In this document: in pieces, positions 29,853 to 36,949 of the stretch | Numbering within the stretch: position 1 is the stretch's first letter | How the letters are laid out: each line of letters starts with the position of its first letter | NCBI RefSeq assembly: GCF_007829035.1 | Contig: NZ_VIVQ01000003.1 | Span: forward strand, 245,550 to 309,549 | DNA: 64,000 nt | Direction of reading: 5' to 3' | From: Rudaeicoccus suwonensis | GTDB taxonomy: Bacteria; Actinomycetota; Actinomycetes; Actinomycetales; Dermatophilaceae | Translations under genes and position numbers: made by a program | The notes under the pieces: model-generated | Database searches by the model: none | What the model was told of the DNA's origin: nothing | What the model saw: the letters and a program-made list of their open reading frames with translations, nothing else

Positions 29853-30509
29853 TTGACCTCGATGACGACTCAAGACCAGGGACAGCCCGATGTGGCGAGT
29901 GTCGAGGACCCCGACCTCGACGTCGCAGCCGAAACGGAGGCCGAGCGGGTCGCGCGGTTCGAGCGCGACGCGATGCCCTACCTGGACCAGCTTTACAGCG
30001 CGGCCCTACGCACGACGCGCAATCCGGCGGATGCCGAGGATCTTGTCCAGGAGACCTTCGCCAAGGCCTTCGCTGCGTTCCATCAGTACAAGCCCGCCAC
30101 CAATTTGAAGGCGTGGCTGTACCGCATCCTCACCAACACCTACATCAACAGCTACCGCAAGAAGCAGCGGCAGCCGTTGCAGTCCGACGCCGCGGAGATC
30201 GAGGACTACCAACTGGCCCGTGCCGAGGCGCACACATCCGGCGGGCTGCGGTCGGCCGAGACCGAAGCGTTGGATCACCTTCCCGACAGCGATGTGAAGC
30301 GTGCCCTTCAGGAGGTTCCGGAAGACTTCCGGATGGCGGTTTATCTGGCTGATGTCGAGGGTTTCTCCTACAAGGAGATCGCCGAGATCATGGACACGCC
30401 GATCGGCACGGTCATGTCCCGTCTGCACCGCGGCCGCCGCCAGCTTCGTGAACTGCTGACCGACTACGCCCTCGAGCGTGGGTTCATCCGGGAAGGAGCG
30501 CAGTCCTGA
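29853..30509 (+). CDS. sigR: ECF sigma factor SigR/SigH (thiol-oxidative stress)
   Basis: I chose the TTG at 29853 because GGAGG lies seven bases upstream; an ATG follows three codons later. The 218-residue protein has an acidic N-terminus, region 2 ([26 protein letters not shown] and the -10 recognition helix [20 protein letters not shown]) and region 4 ([44 protein letters not shown]). The sequence and the coupled zinc anti-sigma gene identify it as SigR/SigH, which induces thioredoxin, mycothiol and proteostasis genes under disulfide stress. The rsrA ATG overlaps its stop by one base. Confidence 0.93.
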   Translation: MTSMTTQDQGQPDVASVEDPDLDVAAETEAERVARFERDAMPYLDQLYSAALRTTRNPADAEDLVQETFAKAFAAFHQYKPATNLKAWLYRILTNTYINSYRKKQRQPLQSDAAEIEDYQLARAEAHTSGGLRSAETEALDHLPDSDVKRALQEVPEDFRMAVYLADVEGFSYKEIAEIMDTPIGTVMSRLHRGRRQLRELLTDYALERGFIREGAQS

Positions 30510-30769
30510 TGAGCGACGAATGCAACGACTACCTGTCTCATCTGTACGAGTACCTCGACGGTGAGCTCGATGCCGAGGGGTGCGCGGCTCTGAAGGCGCA
30601 CCTCGATGATTGCCCTCCGTGCCTGGACGAGTACCAACGGGACGCGCTGCTGAAGGCCTTGATCCGCCGGTCCTGCCAGTGCGAGCAGGCACCCGACCAA
30701 CTGCGCACCCAGATACTTGCGCGCATCACCACGGTGCGCGTGACCACGACGGTCTACGGCGAAGGTTGA
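30509..30769 (+). CDS. rsrA: Zinc-containing anti-sigma factor RsrA
   Basis: The 86-residue protein carries the ZAS motif H-x3-C-x2-C as HLDDCPPC near residue 31, plus an N-terminal cysteine (MSDEC) and the later CQC pair, the residues that hold zinc and form the trigger disulfide in RsrA. Reduced RsrA binds SigR; oxidation releases it. The start overlaps the sigR stop (TGATG), ensuring stoichiometric synthesis. Confidence 0.92.
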   Translation: MSDECNDYLSHLYEYLDGELDAEGCAALKAHLDDCPPCLDEYQRDALLKALIRRSCQCEQAPDQLRTQILARITTVRVTTTVYGEG

Positions 30770-30791
30770 GCGACACGCCTGCGTCTGGCGA

Positions 30792-30832
30792 GACCAGCGG
30801 CCCGTCTCCCTGGGGGAGGCGGGCCGCTGGTC
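30792..30832. terminator. Strong bidirectional terminator between rsrA and bL37
   Basis: GACCAGCGGCCCGTCTCC and its complement GGAGGCGGGCCGCTGGTC form an 18-base stem, with one G-U type mismatch, around a five-base loop. The convergent rsrA and bL37 genes end 23 bases before and 13 bases after it, so it can serve both. Confidence 0.85.
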
Positions 30833-30844
30833 ATTGGTTCTTGC

Positions 30845-30919
30845 TCAGGCGTTGGGCTTGCGGCCGTGGTTTGCGGCCTTGCCCTTGCGCGAGCGGCGCT
30901 TGCGTGCGCGCTTGCTCAT
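30845..30919 (-). CDS. Ribosomal protein bL37 (24 residues)
   Basis: A 25-codon frame on the minus strand begins MSKRARKRRSRKG and ends ANHGRKPNA. It is preceded by GAGGAG six bases from the ATG. The extreme Lys/Arg content and the ANHG-KPNA ending match the tiny actinobacterial large-subunit protein bL37 described from the mycobacterial ribosome. It is convergent with sigR-rsrA and too short for most gene finders. I rely on memory of the mycobacterial sequence for the name. Confidence 0.85.
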   Translation of the reverse strand: MSKRARKRRSRKGKAANHGRKPNA

Positions 30920-30949
30920 GGTGATCTCCTCGTGCGATGTGATGCGGTC

Positions 30950-31051
30950 TTGGACGCCGTCGCCGGCGCGAGACGAACCGCTCCATCCTCTCACAGCCTC
31001 ACCCGGTTAAAGAGTTGGTCAAATTTCGGCTGGTCTCCTACCGCGAGGTAG
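30950..31051 (+). CDS. Possible 33-residue peptide ending NFGWSPTAR
   Basis: The reading frame starting at TTG 30950 ends in KSWSNFGWSPTAR. Its core NFGWSPT matches NIGWSPT at the end of the next small gene, with different codons for Asn, Gly, Ser and Pro, which argues for selection on protein. The ribosome binding site is poor and the true start is uncertain; the frame is open further upstream, opposite bL37. It could be a peptide gene, a decayed copy, or coincidence. Confidence 0.35.
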   Translation: MDAVAGARRTAPSSHSLTRLKSWSNFGWSPTAR

Positions 31052-31144
31052 AGACTGTGGCGCGTGGCATGGGATGATTCACAGGTTAGCCGTGCGGATC
31101 GGGGTCCGCCCGCAGGAATGGTCTACAGACGACACGCAGAAGTA

Positions 31145-31160
31145 CCTCTCGATCGAGAGG
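31145..31160. promoter_or_regulatory. Perfect 16-base palindrome before the peptide gene
   Basis: CCTCTCGATCGAGAGG is a perfect palindrome ending 20 bases before the ATG of the small peptide gene. It is likely an operator for this locus or a small mRNA hairpin just ahead of the ribosome binding site. Confidence 0.55.
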
Positions 31161-31180
31161 CTCCGGAAGGAAACTCGCTC

Positions 31181-31270
31181 ATGGACGCAGCAACCGCGGC
31201 AATGTACGCACTTGCCACTTCCGCGCAAGGCGGAATCACGACCCTGAACATCGGATGGAGCCCCACCTGA
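31181..31270 (+). CDS. 29-residue peptide ending NIGWSPT, upstream of HD-GYP gene
   Basis: This short gene has a strong ribosome binding site (GGAAGGAA, eight bases from ATG). The product starts with an alanine-rich, weakly hydrophobic half (MDAATAAMYALATS), followed by a Gly-Gly pair and a C-terminal ITTLNIGWSPT. The end of the gene overlaps the HD-GYP gene by 16 bases, implying translational coupling. The layout of leader, possible double-glycine cleavage site and conserved C-terminus resembles precursor peptides of secreted signals, but that is inference. I know of no named family. The same C-terminal motif occurs in a frame ending at 31051. Confidence 0.6.
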   Translation: MDAATAAMYALATSAQGGITTLNIGWSPT

Positions 31271-32694
31271 GCCAACCCACGGATAAGGGTCTGATTGCGC
31301 GAATCACACATCGCGTCGCATCTCCCTCGGGGTCACCGTGGTTGCTTTCAATCGTATTCTCCGCATCGTGTGTGCTGGTTCTACTCGGATGTGGATCGGT
31401 TTCCGCAGTAGACCGTGAGTGGAGTGGGATTCTCCTGCTCGCTGTTCTCGCTGCTGTCGGCGAGATTGGCAGGTTTCAGGTACGCGGCGACTCGAGTGTT
31501 TCGCTTACATCGATCTTGGTCGCAGCAGCGATCCCGATGGCAGGTCCGCTCGGCGCAGTATGCGTCGGGGGCCTGCCATTTTTGTTTGCCTGGACAAAGG
31601 CGCCCTTGGTCGTCCGAGTCTTCAACACCAGTCTGCTGAGTCTTGTCTCGGCGATAAGTGCGGTTGTCTACATCCAGTGCGGCGGCCACACGCCACTCGA
31701 CCAGCATTTGAGTCCGGAAATTCTGTGGGTACATTGCTTCATTCCGCTGGAGATCGCGATTGTCGCTCATTTCTTCTTGAACATATCCGGCGTCTCACTG
31801 ATCATCTCCGCCACATCACCACAATCATGGCGTGCTCCTTTCCGTCGAATGGTTCGGGACATGTGGCGTATCTACCTCGGCTACGCACTGGTGGGATTTC
31901 TGATTGCTGTTCTCTGGCAGGTTGTGGATCTTGGTCCGATCACAATGATCTTCATGCTTGTGCCGTTGATTCTCGCTCAATGGGCGTACGCGCAGCAGAG
32001 TGCGGAGGCGCAGGCGCATCAGCGGACTGTCGAGGGTTTGGTGGCCGCCGTAGAGACGCGAGACCCGGTGATGCGCGGTCGTAGCGTGCAGGCGGCCGCA
32101 GTCTGTGACGTGATCGGCGCCGACTTCAGACTCTCGCCCAAGGAGGCTGATGCGCTGCACTTCGCGGCGCTCCTGCATGATCTGGGCATGATTGCGCCGG
32201 TCGAGGAGGAACGCGGTCGTGATCTGTCGCAGCTACGACCCGGCGACATCGATCGGATCCGGCGTCATCCACAACGCGGAGTCGAGATGGTGCGGTCGAT
32301 CGACTTCCTCGCCGACTCGACAACGGCGATCCGCCACCACCACGAACGGTGGGACGGCCACGGCTTTCCGTCAGGTTTGGCAGGCGAGGAGATACCGATC
32401 CTCGCCCGGATCATCGCTGTCGCCGACGCCTACTGCGCATTGAGCAGCGATCGGGCGGGTGAGGCCCGCCGATCCACCGACGAGATCCTGACCATTCTCC
32501 GCGCCCGAGCGGGCAGCCAATTCGATCCACGGTGCGTGGACGCCATCGTCCGCAATGCCCCGACGGTGACGGCGCGGTTGAGCCAGCTGCATGCCGTCGA
32601 CGACACGGCCGACGCGACGGCAGGGCATGCAGGCTGGGACCACGACCTGCCCGAAACCTCCGACCTGATCGCCTTCGGCAGCGCGCTACGGTGA
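31255..32694 (+). CDS. Membrane HD-GYP domain phosphohydrolase
   Basis: The 479-residue protein has about six to seven hydrophobic segments in residues 28-245 and a C-terminal HD-GYP domain at about 260-440. The HD pair appears in ALLHDLGM, and the signature HHERWDGHGFPSGLAGEEIP is nearly complete (F in place of the Y of GYP). Canonical HD-GYP proteins hydrolyse cyclic di-GMP; here the N-terminal membrane block would be the sensor. The first third of the gene is clearly lower in GC and has codon use unlike its neighbours. It overlaps the peptide gene upstream and the next HD gene downstream (GTGA), forming one operon. Confidence 0.83.
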   Translation: MEPHLSQPTDKGLIARITHRVASPSGSPWLLSIVFSASCVLVLLGCGSVSAVDREWSGILLLAVLAAVGEIGRFQVRGDSSVSLTSILVAAAIPMAGPLGAVCVGGLPFLFAWTKAPLVVRVFNTSLLSLVSAISAVVYIQCGGHTPLDQHLSPEILWVHCFIPLEIAIVAHFFLNISGVSLIISATSPQSWRAPFRRMVRDMWRIYLGYALVGFLIAVLWQVVDLGPITMIFMLVPLILAQWAYAQQSAEAQAHQRTVEGLVAAVETRDPVMRGRSVQAAAVCDVIGADFRLSPKEADALHFAALLHDLGMIAPVEEERGRDLSQLRPGDIDRIRRHPQRGVEMVRSIDFLADSTTAIRHHHERWDGHGFPSGLAGEEIPILARIIAVADAYCALSSDRAGEARRSTDEILTILRARAGSQFDPRCVDAIVRNAPTVTARLSQLHAVDDTADATAGHAGWDHDLPETSDLIAFGSALR

Positions 32695-33974
32695 AACACC
32701 TTCTGCTCCGGGTGAGTGCGTCCGGCGCCATCGTCACGACTGCCGGTGCGGCTGTCCTCGCAGTCGCGGTCTGTTCGCTCTGCATTCGCGGCTCGTTGCC
32801 GAGCACCCTCGATGCGATGGTGCTCGCTTGTTTCGCGATCGCGATCGCGGCCACCTCGCCACTGCAGGTTCGTCTCGTCGCCGACGGCATGACTTCGCCG
32901 GTGGCCTCGGCCATCGGACTCGGCCTGGCCCTGTCGAGCGGGCTTCCGGGGGGTCACATGATGAAGGACGGCACCCCACTGATCATCGTGACTGCTGCTG
33001 TGGGCCTGTTGGCCGGCTGGCTGCTCCTCCGAATCACCACGGGACGGCCGACGGGGTTGTCCTCTGTCGGCGGGTGCCTTATCGCCATCGCCGTCGCGGC
33101 GTTGCTGTACCGACAACTGCGGGTCTTCCATGGGCACAGCGCTCTCGATCGGTATGCCGTCTGGGGCGACGAGCGCTGGCGAACGGCTGCCGCAATGGCG
33201 GCGGCGGCACTGATCGCCGGTGGGGTACTCGTGGTGGCGTCAGTGGAGGTGTATCGCGACGGGCGGCCGTTGTTGACCGCGCTCAGAGAGGTCGCCCCGT
33301 TGCAGGGCGCACTGTCGGTGGCCGTCGCGTCGACGGCGACGGCCATTGCGCTGGGACTCGCACCCCTGGGAGTGCTGGCCATCCCCCTGATGGCGGCACC
33401 TTTGGTGCTGCTGCGGTTCGCGATGCGTCAGCAGACCGCAGTCATCGACACCCGCAGGCAGACAATTGCTGCGCTGTCGATGCTCACGGATGTCGCGGGT
33501 TACACCCCGAGTGGTCACGCCGCGCGAGTAGCAGCGCTCAGCAAGAAGATCGGCCGACTCTTGCACTTGGGCGACAAGGAACTCGCCGAACTCGAAGATG
33601 CCGCCCTCCTGCACGACATCGGCCAGGTCTCGCTCGCCTCGCCGATCCCCGGCGGATCGACGATCGACGTGGCACCGTCGGATCAGCGCAGCATCGCCGA
33701 GGAAGGCACCAACATCGTGCGGCGCACCGAGGTCCTCGACGGCGTGGCGGACATCATGCAGGCGCAGGCCACGCAGTATCGCAACGTGCGCGAGCGCGGT
33801 GAAGATGTGCCGATCGCGAGCCGGATCATCAAGGTTTGCAATGCCTTCGAGGATCTCACCGGTGGCGATCCGGCGTTGCGTGATGTCGCCATCGAGCGTC
33901 TGACACTGGGCCTCGGATACGAGTACGACCCGACCGTGCTCGATCTGCTGGCTCGGGTCACTGCCGACGCGTGA
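32691..33974 (+). CDS. Membrane protein with degenerate HD domain
   Basis: A GTG in a four-base overlap with the HD-GYP gene gives 427 residues. About eight hydrophobic segments fill residues 5-240, followed by an HD-like domain at about 255-425. The HD pair (AALLHDIGQ) is retained, but the region where HHExxDGxGYP should stand reads AQATQYRNVRERGEDVPIASRI. The metal site is therefore incomplete and the protein is probably not a normal phosphodiesterase. It may be a regulatory partner of the active protein upstream, in the manner of active/inactive enzyme pairs. Confidence 0.78.
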   Translation: MKHLLLRVSASGAIVTTAGAAVLAVAVCSLCIRGSLPSTLDAMVLACFAIAIAATSPLQVRLVADGMTSPVASAIGLGLALSSGLPGGHMMKDGTPLIIVTAAVGLLAGWLLLRITTGRPTGLSSVGGCLIAIAVAALLYRQLRVFHGHSALDRYAVWGDERWRTAAAMAAAALIAGGVLVVASVEVYRDGRPLLTALREVAPLQGALSVAVASTATAIALGLAPLGVLAIPLMAAPLVLLRFAMRQQTAVIDTRRQTIAALSMLTDVAGYTPSGHAARVAALSKKIGRLLHLGDKELAELEDAALLHDIGQVSLASPIPGGSTIDVAPSDQRSIAEEGTNIVRRTEVLDGVADIMQAQATQYRNVRERGEDVPIASRIIKVCNAFEDLTGGDPALRDVAIERLTLGLGYEYDPTVLDLLARVTADA

Positions 33975-34025
33975 GTCCTCGTGCCGATTCGGAGCCTTGA
34001 GGCTGCATGACCTTCCTCCGACAGG

Positions 34026-34078
34026 TATGACGCTGCGCCCCTGCCGATACATGACATCGACAGGGGCGCAGCGTCATA
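34026..34078. terminator. Perfect 18-base-stem terminator
   Basis: TATGACGCTGCGCCCCTG at 34026-34043 pairs perfectly with CAGGGGCGCAGCGTCATA at 34061-34078 around a 17-base loop. It lies between the convergent HD operon and the symporter gene and probably ends both transcripts. Confidence 0.85.
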
Positions 34079-34102
34079 CAGCGCGGTTTCAGCCGCCTGC
34101 GC

Positions 34103-35842
34103 TCAGGCGGGTGACGCCTTGTGTCGACCGACGCTGTCGGCGGCGATCGACTCCTCGTCGAATGGGTTCGGGTCGTAGCGCTGCGCCCGTGGGTCGTCCT
34201 CGTCGACGAAGTAGTCGATGGCGACGGTCTCGTCGGCCCCCGCCGGCACCTTGACCGCGCGTAGCAGCGCCGTCAGCACCACTGCGATGACCACGTTGAT
34301 CACGACTGCGGTCAGCGCGATGTAGCCGAGCTTGCCGATGATCGGGATCACCGCGTTGGATCCACCGAAGTGCTTGGTGGCAGGCGACGAAACGCCATAC
34401 GCCTTGTAGGTGCCGTAGACCATTGCGACGGCCCAGCCGGCAAGCAGCGCCCAGCGGTGCAGCCAGCGGGTGTACAGCCCGATGACGATCGCCGGGAAGG
34501 TCTGCAGGATCCAGATGCCGCCCAGCAACTGCAGGTTGATGGCGTTCTGCTTGTCCATCGTCAGCACGAAACCAAGCGCGAACACCTTGACCACCAGCGA
34601 GACCAGCTTGGAGACCTTTGCCTCCTGAGCGACCGTTGCGTCCGGCTTGAGCCACTCCTTGTAGATGTTCCGGGTGAAGGTGTTGGCGGCGGCGATCGAC
34701 ATGATCGCGGCCGGCACCAGAGCACCGATCGCGATGGCGGCGAAGGCCAGCCCGGCGAACCAGCTGGGGAACTGGTCGGCGAACAGCTGCGGCACCACCA
34801 GTTGCGGGTTCGGCTTGCCGTCCGAGCCGATCGGCTTGGTGCCTGCCGCGATGGCGACCCAACCCAGCAGCGCGAGCAGCGCCAGGACGAAGGAGTATGC
34901 CGGCAAGATCGCGGCATTCTTGCGGATCGTGCCGCGCGACTTCGACGACAGCACGGCGGTGATCGAGTGCGGATACATGAACAACGCCATCGCCGATCCG
35001 AAGGCCAGCGTCACGTAGGCCCACTGTGACGAGTGAGGCACCAACAGTGACCCGGTCGGTTTGCCGGTCTTGGGATTCTTGGTGGCCATCTTCTCCTGGG
35101 TGGCGTGGAAGATGTGGTCCCAGCCGCCGACCTTCGAGGGCAGGTAGATCACCGCGACGATGATCACCAGGTAGATCAGGATGTCCTTGACGAATGCGAT
35201 GACCGCCGGCGCTCGCAGGCCGCTGGTGTAGGTGTAGGCGGCCAGCACCAGGAAGGCCACGAACAGCGGTGCATCCTTGGCCAGCCAGTTGGAGCCGCCA
35301 CCGATGCCGGCCACCTCGAGCACGGCCTGTATGCCGACCAGCTGCAAGGCGATGTACGGCATCGTGGCCACGAATCCGGTGATCGCGATGGCCAGCGACA
35401 GACTCCTCGAGCCGTAGCGACCGCGCACGAAGTCGGCGCTGGTGACGTACCCGTGCCGATGGCTCACAGACCACAGCCGTGACATGAAGAAGAAGATGAT
35501 CGGGTAGGCCACGATCGTGTACGGCACCGCAAAGAAGCCGGCGACCGCGCCCGTGGCGAACATCGCGGCCGGCACAGCAACGAACGTGTATGCCGTGTAG
35601 AGGTCTCCGCCGAGCAGGAACCACGTGATCCAGGTGCCGAAGCTGCGCCCGCCGAGGCCCCATTCATCCAGGGAGTCCATCGAGGTTGTGCGGCGCCAGC
35701 GGGAGGCGAGGAAGCCCATCACGGCGACCACGACGAAGACGATGATCAGGATGCTCAGGGCGACGACGTGGACGCCGTCGTTCGGATGCGATGGGTTCGC
35801 CTTCCCGGCGAGAGCGGCAAGGGCCGGTGTCGCAGTCGTCAT
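34103..35842 (-). CDS. mctP: Sodium:solute symporter, MctP-like monocarboxylate permease
   Basis: The 579-residue protein has about 13-14 membrane segments and SSS-family motifs such as GGRSFGTWITWFLLGGDLYTAYTF and a later SAMALFMYPHSITAVLSSKSR. A long acidic C-terminal tail contains DEDDPRAQRYDPNPFDEES. Pairing with a small DUF3311 protein (ATGA overlap) is the hallmark of MctP-type carriers of acetate, pyruvate, lactate and similar acids. A CRP-type box upstream of the operon suggests control by carbon status. The exact substrate range is not determined. Confidence 0.85.
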   Translation of the reverse strand: MTTATPALAALAGKANPSHPNDGVHVVALSILIIVFVVVAVMGFLASRWRRTTSMDSLDEWGLGGRSFGTWITWFLLGGDLYTAYTFVAVPAAMFATGAVAGFFAVPYTIVAYPIIFFFMSRLWSVSHRHGYVTSADFVRGRYGSRSLSLAIAITGFVATMPYIALQLVGIQAVLEVAGIGGGSNWLAKDAPLFVAFLVLAAYTYTSGLRAPAVIAFVKDILIYLVIIVAVIYLPSKVGGWDHIFHATQEKMATKNPKTGKPTGSLLVPHSSQWAYVTLAFGSAMALFMYPHSITAVLSSKSRGTIRKNAAILPAYSFVLALLALLGWVAIAAGTKPIGSDGKPNPQLVVPQLFADQFPSWFAGLAFAAIAIGALVPAAIMSIAAANTFTRNIYKEWLKPDATVAQEAKVSKLVSLVVKVFALGFVLTMDKQNAINLQLLGGIWILQTFPAIVIGLYTRWLHRWALLAGWAVAMVYGTYKAYGVSSPATKHFGGSNAVIPIIGKLGYIALTAVVINVVIAVVLTALLRAVKVPAGADETVAIDYFVDEDDPRAQRYDPNPFDEESIAADSVGRHKASPA

Positions 35843-36198
35843 GACCGGTCGCCGTCCTTCCCCAGATCGGTCGCATCGGCCGGGTCAGGCGATGCGGTCT
35901 TCTCGGCAACCGCGACGCCATGATCGGCCGAGTGCCGGCCCTCAGGCTCCGCAGGCAGTGCCACGTGCGGGCGCGCCTTCTTGACGATGACGTAGGCGAG
36001 GCTGGTGCATCCGGCGCACAGGAAGACCCACAGCATCTGGTACCACACGAAGAAAGGAAACGCGCCGAGCTTGGGGTCGATCTTGGAGTAGAGCCCGACC
36101 GGGACGAGCGCGGCCATCGGAATGACCAGCAGGATGCCGGCGGCGATCAGCAGGCCGGTGTTGGCCGGTGGGGCCTTGTCAGGATTGTCGAATGCCAT
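35839..36198 (-). CDS. DUF3311 small membrane partner of the symporter
   Basis: The 119-residue protein has two hydrophobic segments (about residues 15-36 and 48-71), with PFFVWYQMLWVFLCAGCTSLAYVIVKK typical of DUF3311, and a charged cytoplasmic tail. It is first in the operon and overlaps the symporter gene by four bases. DUF3311 proteins are thought to be accessory subunits of MctP-type transporters. Confidence 0.85.
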   Translation of the reverse strand: MAFDNPDKAPPANTGLLIAAGILLVIPMAALVPVGLYSKIDPKLGAFPFFVWYQMLWVFLCAGCTSLAYVIVKKARPHVALPAEPEGRHSADHGVAVAEKTASPDPADATDLGKDGDRS

Positions 36199-36292
36199 GC
36201 GGACGCCTCAGGGTGACAGGAGTGACGGGTATCGGGTAGGGCGCCGATCGAAACGACCGGCTGAACCTGCAGATTACCCGCGTGTGACGCAC

Positions 36293-36308
36293 ATCACGTC
36301 ATACTGCG
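36293..36308. promoter_or_regulatory. CRP/GlxR-type operator
   Basis: TGTGACGCACATCACG matches the CRP-family consensus TGTGA-N6-TCACA at nine of ten positions. It lies about 95 bases upstream of the DUF3311-mctP operon. In Corynebacterium, acetate and monocarboxylate uptake genes are controlled by the cAMP receptor GlxR, which binds this motif. Confidence 0.65.
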
Positions 36309-36375
36309 CCGCTCGATTTCTTCCAGATCGCGCCGCACTCCTGAGGCGCCCCGCTCACCTCAGCGGCAACGAAAA

Positions 36376-36412
36376 GGTGGGGCGGATGTGCTGTGCGCAC
36401 ACCCGCCCCACC
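36376..36412. terminator. Terminator downstream of sodN
   Basis: GGTGGGGCGG at 36376-36385 pairs with CCGCCCCACC at 36403-36412; the interior TGTGC/GCACA extends the stem. Read on the minus strand it lies about 20 bases after the sodN stop. Confidence 0.7.
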
Positions 36413-36430
36413 GTGTCGAGACTGACTGCC

Positions 36431-36835
36431 TCAGGCCTTCTTGGTCTCCCAGAAGATCGTGGAGATCTCCTCGATCTTGGCCAGCAGCTCGTCCGCGGTC
36501 GCGACATCCCAGGACGCCTTGGTCCCGCCGGCGCCGGCCAGCTTGGTGGCCTCGTTGACCAGGGTGTGCAGCTGCGGGTACTTCTCAAAGTGCGGGGGCT
36601 TGAAGTAGTCGGTCCACAGCACCCACAGGTGGTGCTTGACCAGCTCGGAGCGCTGCTCCTTGATGACCGTGGCGCGCATCTTGAAGTCCAGGTCGTCGGG
36701 CTTGTCGTTGGCCTTGACGATGATGGCCTTGACGGACTCGGCCTCGATGCGGGCCTGGGCGGGGTCGTAGACGCCACAGGGCAGGTCGCAGTGTGCGCTG
36801 ACCTCGATGGTGGGGGCGAAGAGACGGCGAAGCAT
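36431..36835 (-). CDS. sodN: Nickel-containing superoxide dismutase
   Basis: Ni-SOD converts superoxide to oxygen and hydrogen peroxide in the cytoplasm. The 134-residue precursor has a 14-residue leader (MLRRLFAPTIEVSA) followed by HCDLPCGVYDP, the nickel hook whose His1, Cys2 and Cys6 bind the metal once the leader is cut off. The rest matches the family's four-helix hexamer subunit. GAAAGGA precedes the start. The maturation protease gene is on the same strand but 1.19 kb upstream, separated by repeats. Confidence 0.96.
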   Translation of the reverse strand: MLRRLFAPTIEVSAHCDLPCGVYDPAQARIEAESVKAIIVKANDKPDDLDFKMRATVIKEQRSELVKHHLWVLWTDYFKPPHFEKYPQLHTLVNEATKLAGAGGTKASWDVATADELLAKIEEISTIFWETKKA

Positions 36836-36886
36836 GTGCGGGTCCTTTCAGTGGTTCGTCGGCGGTATGACGGTGAGCCTGTCACC

Positions 36887-36900
36887 TGAAGTGCACTTGA
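36887..36900. promoter_or_regulatory. Palindrome upstream of sodN
   Basis: AAGTGCACTT, within TGAAGTGCACTTGA, is a perfect 10-base palindrome about 50-65 bases before the sodN start. It may be an operator. It does not match the Nur box of nickel-regulated genes. Confidence 0.35.
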
Positions 36901-36949
36901 GATCAAGCGGCCTGTCGGGCGGAACTCCAGGGCGGCAACCCACGGGTTC

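Noticed and set aside
31064..31180. Longer version of the NIGWSPT peptide gene starting at 31064
   Set aside because: The strong ribosome binding site belongs to ATG 31181, and the upstream part would run through the palindrome; the shorter gene is favoured.
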